Assembly (NCBI GenBank): GCA_944376295.1
Contig: CALWCE010000002.1
Coordinates: forward strand, 124,001-188,000
Direction of reading: 5' to 3'
Length of the DNA stretch: 64,000 nucleotides
Origin: an uncultured Clostridia bacterium
GTDB lineage: Bacteria; Bacillota; Clostridia; Christensenellales; Borkfalkiaceae
This document shows positions 59,719 to 64,000 of the stretch, piece by piece. The notes beneath the pieces are model-generated. The model was given only the letters and a program-made list of their open reading frames with translations. It ran no database searches and was not told the DNA's origin. How positions within the stretch are numbered: position 1 is the first letter of the stretch; each line of letters opens with the position of its first letter. The position numbers and the translations under genes are program-made.

Positions 59719-61065
59719 TCAGGAAAGTTTTGCGGCGCGGAGGGCTTTGGGCAGGTGATTTTTGAGCTGCCCGCCCGCGAGCTTGCCGAGCCCCAAAGGA
59801 TACCCATTGTACCCGACCATACACCAGCCCTCTTTTGTCAACGCCGCCCCGCCGTCGGAGCCGCCGGAGCCGCCAAAGCCGTCGAGCCGTTCGCCCGCGA
59901 GCGCTTCGCCGTGCAGATAGCGTTCGGCGTCCTCCCGCTCCAGAGCGACGAAGCGCCTGACTTCCTCCCGCGTTGCACTCATCGCAAGGGCGTGGGCGGG
60001 CATGAAGCGCTTGCCGTTGTACTCGCCGAGCTCCACTCCCGCGCGCAGCACGCGGCCCGGGAGCGCGGGCAGCCCTTCGGGCAACAGGAACAGCCTTCCG
60101 TCGGGGAGCGCCGTCACCGTCCCCTCGGGGGGAGACACAAAAAAGTCTGCCGCAAACTCTCTCCACGCCTTCTCTGCGGCGCGGTCCCGCCGCACGGGGA
60201 AGGGGCGCGCCTTACGGGGCTCGTCCTCGCCGCGCTTTTCAAAGAGGGCGGCAAAGTGCCCCTCCCCCTTCACCTCGTGCGGCATGAGGCGGTGCTGCTC
60301 CAACAGCGCAAATTCGGGATGGCGGGCAAGGAAGTCTTCCGCCTGCCCCTCGTCCTCCCCGCGCGCGAAGGTGCAGGTCGAATACACGAGCTGTCCGCCC
60401 GCCCGCACGAGGCGCGCCGCCGCGTCTAAAATATCCCGCTGGCGGGCAATGCAGCGGGCAACAGTTTCCTCGCTCCATTCCCCGATGGCTTCGGGGTCTT
60501 TGCGGAACATCCCCTCGCCCGAGCAGGGCGCGTCCACCAAAACCTTATCAAAAAAAGCGGGCAAGGCTTCGGCAAGTTCTTCCGCGGACGCGCTGACGAC
60601 GGCGCAGTTCCTGACGCCCATGCGTTCGACGTTCTGCGAGAGGATCTTTGCGCGGCCGGACACATATTCGTTGGCGATAAGCACGCCCTCCCCCGCCATC
60701 GCGGCGGCAAGCTGCGTCGTCTTGCCCCCGGGCGCGGCGCAAAGATCGAGGACGCGCTCTTTGGGCTGCACCTGAAGAAGAGGCGCGGCGCACATCGCAG
60801 AGGGCTCCTGGCAGTAGTATAGCCCCGCAAAATGCTCCAAATACGCCCCGGGGCGCTCTTCCCCGATATAAAAGCTGCCCTCCGCCCACGGCACGGTTTC
60901 CCCGAGCGGGAAGGGCGCAAGGCGGGCAAATTCTTCCGCCGTGCATTTCAGAAGATTGGCGCGCACGCCCCTCACAGGCGGCTCCTCATAGCAGCGAAGG
61001 AAGGCGGGGAACTTCTCTTTGAGTTCCCCTTCCATGCGCGTTAAAAAAGGCTTGGGCAGGTCCAT
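59719..61065 (-). CDS. RsmB/RsmF (NOL1/NOP2/Sun) family rRNA m5C methyltransferase
   Basis: 448 residues. The methyltransferase core has LDLCAAPGGKTTQLAAAMAG (SAM loop), VDAPCSGEGMFRKDP (catalytic region) and VYSTCTFARGEDE (nucleophile Cys). The N-terminal FLTRMEGELKEKFPAFLRCY and the C-terminal PUA-like domain with GYNGYPLGLGKLAGGQLKNH follow RsmF-type order. It methylates a cytosine of 16S rRNA; the exact site is not known here. ATG 61065 has GGGAGG 5 bases upstream. Confidence 0.93.
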   Translation of the reverse strand: MDLPKPFLTRMEGELKEKFPAFLRCYEEPPVRGVRANLLKCTAEEFARLAPFPLGETVPWAEGSFYIGEERPGAYLEHFAGLYYCQEPSAMCAAPLLQVQPKERVLDLCAAPGGKTTQLAAAMAGEGVLIANEYVSGRAKILSQNVERMGVRNCAVVSASAEELAEALPAFFDKVLVDAPCSGEGMFRKDPEAIGEWSEETVARCIARQRDILDAAARLVRAGGQLVYSTCTFARGEDEGQAEDFLARHPEFALLEQHRLMPHEVKGEGHFAALFEKRGEDEPRKARPFPVRRDRAAEKAWREFAADFFVSPPEGTVTALPDGRLFLLPEGLPALPGRVLRAGVELGEYNGKRFMPAHALAMSATREEVRRFVALEREDAERYLHGEALAGERLDGFGGSGGSDGGAALTKEGWCMVGYNGYPLGLGKLAGGQLKNHLPKALRAAKLS

Positions 61066-61123
61066 ACCATCCTCCCGCGGCATTTACCGCAAACAAAAGG
61101 GCAGCCGCTTTGGCTGCCCGCAG

Positions 61124-62080
61124 TTACATATCGAGCGCTCCCGTGAGGTTTTCGAGCGGGATATACGCCGCCCCCGCCGTGAGCGCGTTCTGAAAGCGCA
61201 GCCCCCCTTCGCCGCGGGCAATGTAGACGTTGCACTCGGTGGGGTGCGAGGTGTACTTGCCGCCCGAATCGTAGATGGCGGCAACGAGACGGCGGGAGAT
61301 CTCCACGTCGTCCTCAATGTCCTTCGCAAAGCAGAAGACCTTCCCTTCGAGCGAGCCGCCCTTGGGCCTGCGCTGGTGCATCTTCTTGTTGACGAAGCGG
61401 TAAAATTCTTCGTGTGCCTTGGCGTGACGTTCGCGCGCTTCGTCCCGCTCGCGGATGTACGCTTTGAGCCCCATCGAGGTGAGCGGTCTTATCTGATAGC
61501 CCGCGAGCCTGCCCGCGCGGATGCCGTAGCGGCGAACAAGGCCCATGACGTCCGTCTTTTCTTCGGCGCACAGCACGCGGCACACGCGCATGGTGGCGTA
61601 GGCGTCGTCGGCGGCGCGGTGCGGCACGAAGTCGACGCCCAGCTCCTCCGCCATCGGCCCCAGCCCCACCTGACGGGTGAAGTCCGAGCGCGTGTTCATG
61701 TAAAAGAACTGCGTATCGTAAAAGTCGAAGCGGAAAGCGGGAAGGCGGTAGCGGCGCGTTTCCAGATTGAGATAGTTGACGTCGTTCATGGTCGCATGGC
61801 CCAGAACGACCGCCTCTTTGTCCTCGAGCAGCGCCTTGATGCGCGCGTATTCGGCGGGGAATGCAGGGTGCTTTTTGAAGTCCTCGTATTCATAGGGGAG
61901 CACGAGCCCCTCGCCGCCCTTGCGGTCGGTGAGGTGAAATTTGCCCTTCGGGTCGATGAGGATGTCCTCCTTTTGAAGGACGTTGAACTTCTCATCCGTC
62001 ATCACATACCCGAAGGCGCAGATCTTCGCCGTGTTCTTGAAGACGCAGGCGCATTCGATGTCGAAAAAAACGTACTTCAT
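61124..62080 (-). CDS. DnaQ-like 3'-5' exonuclease with BRCT domain
   Basis: 318 residues. DEDD-type exonuclease: FFDIECACVFKNTAKICAFG (Asp-Glu), VLGHATMNDVNYLN and PHRAADDAYATMRV. A BRCT domain is at about 243-315 (LEGKVFCFAKDIEDDVEISRR... SHPTECNVYI). This arrangement resembles DNA polymerase III epsilon-type proteins of Firmicutes, perhaps for DNA repair. It begins 9 bases after the serS stop without a ribosome binding site, so translation is coupled. Confidence 0.85.
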   Translation of the reverse strand: MKYVFFDIECACVFKNTAKICAFGYVMTDEKFNVLQKEDILIDPKGKFHLTDRKGGEGLVLPYEYEDFKKHPAFPAEYARIKALLEDKEAVVLGHATMNDVNYLNLETRRYRLPAFRFDFYDTQFFYMNTRSDFTRQVGLGPMAEELGVDFVPHRAADDAYATMRVCRVLCAEEKTDVMGLVRRYGIRAGRLAGYQIRPLTSMGLKAYIRERDEARERHAKAHEEFYRFVNKKMHQRRPKGGSLEGKVFCFAKDIEDDVEISRRLVAAIYDSGGKYTSHPTECNVYIARGEGGLRFQNALTAGAAYIPLENLTGALDM

Positions 62081-62089
62081 CCAAACAGC

Positions 62090-63376
62090 TTACTTCTTGG
62101 GCGCGATCTCTTTTGTGCCGCCCATGTAGGGCCAAAGGACTTCGGGGATCTCGACGCTGCCGTCCGCGCGCAGGTGGTTCTCGACAAAGGCGATGAGCAT
62201 GCGCGGGGGCGCGACGACGGTGTTGTTGAGGGTGTGCGCAAAAGCGGTGCCCTTGCCGCTCTTGTAGCGGATGTTGAGGCGGCGCGCCTGCGCGTCGGTG
62301 AGGTTGGAGCACGAGCCCACTTCGAAGTACTTCTTCTGGCGGGGGCTCCACGCCTCGACGTCCACGCTGCGGTATTTGAGGTCGGCGAGATCGCCCGAGC
62401 AGCATTCGAGCGTGCGCACGGGGATGCCCATCGAGACGAAGAGCTCCACGGTGTAGTGCCACATCTTATCGTACCACTCCGCACTCTCTTCGGGCTTGCA
62501 GATAACGATCATCTCCTGCTTTTCGAATTGGTGGATGCGGTAGATGCCGCGCTCTTCGATGCCGTGCGCGCCCTTTTCTTTGCGGAAGCAGGGGGAATAG
62601 CTCGTGAGCGTCAGAGGAAGCTTGCTTTCGTCGATGGTCTGCCCCATGAAGCGGCCGATCATGGAATGTTCGCTCGTGCCGATGAGATAAAGATCCTCGC
62701 CCTCGATCTTATACATCATGCCGTCCATCTCTTCGAAGCTCATGACGCCCGAAACGACGTCGGAGCGGATCATGAAGGGCGGGATGCAGTAGGTGAAGCC
62801 CTTGCCGATCATGAAGTCGCGCGCATAGGCGAGCACCGCGGAATGTAGGCGCGCCACGTCGCCCGTGAGGTAATAAAAGCCCTGGCCGCTCGTCCTTCTC
62901 GCGCTGTCGATGTCGATGCCCTCGAGCTTTTCCAAAATATCGAGGTGATAGGGAACTTCGAAGTCGGGCACCTTGGGCTCCAAAAAACGCTGCCCTTCGA
63001 CGTTCTCGGAATCGTCTTTGCCGATGGGCGTTTCGGGGGAGATGATGTTGGGGATCGCCATCATCACTTTTTTGAGCTGTTCGGAGACCTCCCCTTCCTC
63101 CTTCTCGATCTCGGCAAGGCGTTCGGCGTCGGCGTTCACCTGCGCCTTGACCTTCTCCGCCTCCTCCGTCTTCTTTTCGCGCATGAGCATGCCGATCTGC
63201 TTGGAGAGCGCATTGCGGCTGGCGCGAAGGCTGTCGCCTTCCTGCGTGAGGGCGCGGCGGCGCGCGTCGAGCGAGAGCGCTTCGTCGACCAAAGGAAGCT
63301 TTTTCTCCTGAAATTTCTTTCTGATGTTTTCACGCACCAGCTCGGGCTGCGTGCGGATGAGATTGATATCGATCAT
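62090..63376 (-). CDS. serS: Seryl-tRNA synthetase
   Basis: Charges tRNA-Ser. 428 residues: an N-terminal long coiled-coil arm (about 28-100) that grips the tRNA long arm, and a class II core with GQGFYYLTGDVARLHSAVLA, SYSPCFRKEKGAHGIEERGI (motif 2) and FAHTLNNTVVAPPRMLIAFV (motif 3). Start 63376 has GAGGCAG upstream. It leads the serS-exonuclease pair. Confidence 0.98.
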   Translation of the reverse strand: MIDINLIRTQPELVRENIRKKFQEKKLPLVDEALSLDARRRALTQEGDSLRASRNALSKQIGMLMREKKTEEAEKVKAQVNADAERLAEIEKEEGEVSEQLKKVMMAIPNIISPETPIGKDDSENVEGQRFLEPKVPDFEVPYHLDILEKLEGIDIDSARRTSGQGFYYLTGDVARLHSAVLAYARDFMIGKGFTYCIPPFMIRSDVVSGVMSFEEMDGMMYKIEGEDLYLIGTSEHSMIGRFMGQTIDESKLPLTLTSYSPCFRKEKGAHGIEERGIYRIHQFEKQEMIVICKPEESAEWYDKMWHYTVELFVSMGIPVRTLECCSGDLADLKYRSVDVEAWSPRQKKYFEVGSCSNLTDAQARRLNIRYKSGKGTAFAHTLNNTVVAPPRMLIAFVENHLRADGSVEIPEVLWPYMGGTKEIAPKK

Positions 63377-63486
63377 AACTGCCTCTGTCTATCGTGATTC
63401 GGCTTTATTATACACCATATTTGTATAAAAATCAAACGTTTGCCCGCCGTTTTGAATGCGCGAAGGGCGGCGCGCAAAAATTTTCT

Positions 63487-63515
63487 TTGACTTTTCTTCC
63501 CCCATCCTGTATAAT
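63487..63515 (+). promoter_or_regulatory. Promoter of the P-type ATPase gene
   Basis: TTGACT (63487-63492), 17 bases, TATAAT (63510-63515). Confidence 0.85.
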
Positions 63516-63562
63516 GGTTACGTCAGGCGGGGCGCCGGAAGAGAAGCCTCGCGGGAGGTCCC

Positions 63563-64000
63563 ATGGCGAACGAAGAACGGCCGAACGGCAAGAACCGCTC
63601 CTTCTTTACCCATCTTTTGGAGCGCGGCGGCATCCGCCTCTCCGCGCCCAACAAGCAGCGGCAAAAGCTCATGCGCAAGTTTAAAAAGCTCAAAAAGCTC
63701 CCCTCCGACGCGGATGCGGAGCGCTTTTCGCCTGCGCCCGAGGAAGGGCTTTCGGAAGAACAGGTGGAGCGCCGCTTCAACGAATTTTTATTCAACGACG
63801 TCAATAAGCGGTATTCAAAGTCGTACGCGAGCATCTTCATCGGCAATATCTGCACCTTCTTCAACCTTCTGTGCGTGCTCGTCGCGGCGGCGCTCATCTT
63901 CGCGCGCGCCGATATCACGCAGTTCCTCTTCGTTGTCATCTTTTCCTGCAACCTCCTCATCGGCATCGTGCAGGAGATCCTTGCAAAGAAGCAGATCGAT
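63563..64000 (+). CDS. Cation-translocating P-type ATPase, N-terminal part
   Basis: 146 residues to the window edge; the gene continues past it. The N-terminal 60 residues are basic and poorly conserved. Then comes the P-type ATPase start: GLSEEQVERRF, the NKRYSKSYASIFIGNICTFF segment and two membrane helices before IVQEILAKKQID, the entry to the actuator domain. Many gut Clostridia have such transporters for Ca or Mg. GGGAGG lies 4 bases before the ATG. Confidence 0.85.
   Translation, partial: MANEERPNGKNRSFFTHLLERGGIRLSAPNKQRQKLMRKFKKLKKLPSDADAERFSPAPEEGLSEEQVERRFNEFLFNDVNKRYSKSYASIFIGNICTFFNLLCVLVAAALIFARADITQFLFVVIFSCNLLIGIVQEILAKKQID

Noticed and set aside
61019..62848. A 609-codon plus-strand frame across the exonuclease and serS
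   Set aside because: Opposite two certain genes with conserved motifs; His/Val/Asp-rich composition typical of antisense frames in GC-rich DNA.

Overview
The window looks like a chromosomal segment of a GC-rich, endospore-forming member of the Clostridia (Firmicutes). Reasons: sporulation and germination genes (spoIIR, sleB, ypeB, a SpoIIQ-like M23 protein, a YwmB-like protein), a leucine T-box, an L10 leader, a ZTP riboswitch, Firmicutes-type gene orders (rpmG-secE-nusG-rplK-rplA-rplJ-rplL; prmA-rsmE-mtaB; maf-mreB) and strong TTGACA-17-TATAAT promoters. An anaerobic fermentative life is suggested by a pyruvate formate-lyase operon. I cannot fix the genus; an uncultured gut Clostridia lineage is an inference.

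Layout. 1-3 kb: plsX-rnc and a cation efflux protein. 3-4.8 kb: orphan MazF-type toxin, a GNAT acetyltransferase and a Phd/RelE toxin-antitoxin pair. 4.8-11.3 kb: citrate synthase, a GntR-regulated ABC exporter, T-box-controlled leuA and a Fur-family regulator. 11.3-15 kb: ruvX joined in frame to a DUF1292 domain, small unknown genes and a cyclophilin-like lipoprotein. 15-18.7 kb: the ribosomal/secE/nusG cluster. 19-24.4 kb: a 1288-residue lipoprotein, then SpoIIQ-like and YwmB-like genes. 25-33 kb: RNA and protein modification genes (prmA, rsmE, mtaB, mnmA) and spore genes. 32.7-33.6 kb: a tRNA-Arg preceded by tandem broken copies of itself. 33.7-43.8 kb: a MATE-kinase fusion, an anion permease, a TtcA-like enzyme, a leucine-rich lipoprotein, an EF-G-like GTPase, an MFS transporter and a phospholipase-like protein. 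44-50.5 kb: an EIIC-type membrane protein behind a probable RNA switch, a small regulator operon flanked by inverted structured repeats, and a ZTP-riboswitch PFL operon. 50.6-54.6 kb: mreB, maf, ppx/gppA and two half-size TauE/SafE proteins. 54.7-64 kb: a 1164-residue surface protein, an IS3-family element inside its terminator loop, rsmF-like, exonuclease-BRCT, serS and the start of a P-type ATPase.

The most interesting points: (1) pyruvate formate-lyase is encoded as two genes, a body carrying the Cys-Cys pair and a separate 78-residue glycyl-radical protein with its own strong ribosome binding site, plus a thioredoxin-like gene between activase and body, all behind a ZTP riboswitch; (2) a hairpin element found at or next to stop codons in three places shows compensatory base changes, and two longer copies are inverted around a regulator operon; (3) a leader with mutually exclusive antiterminator and terminator stems precedes an EIIC-type gene; (4) an array of degenerate tRNA-Arg copies; (5) an IS3 element placed exactly in a terminator loop; (6) several genes whose promoters leave no room for a 5' leader.
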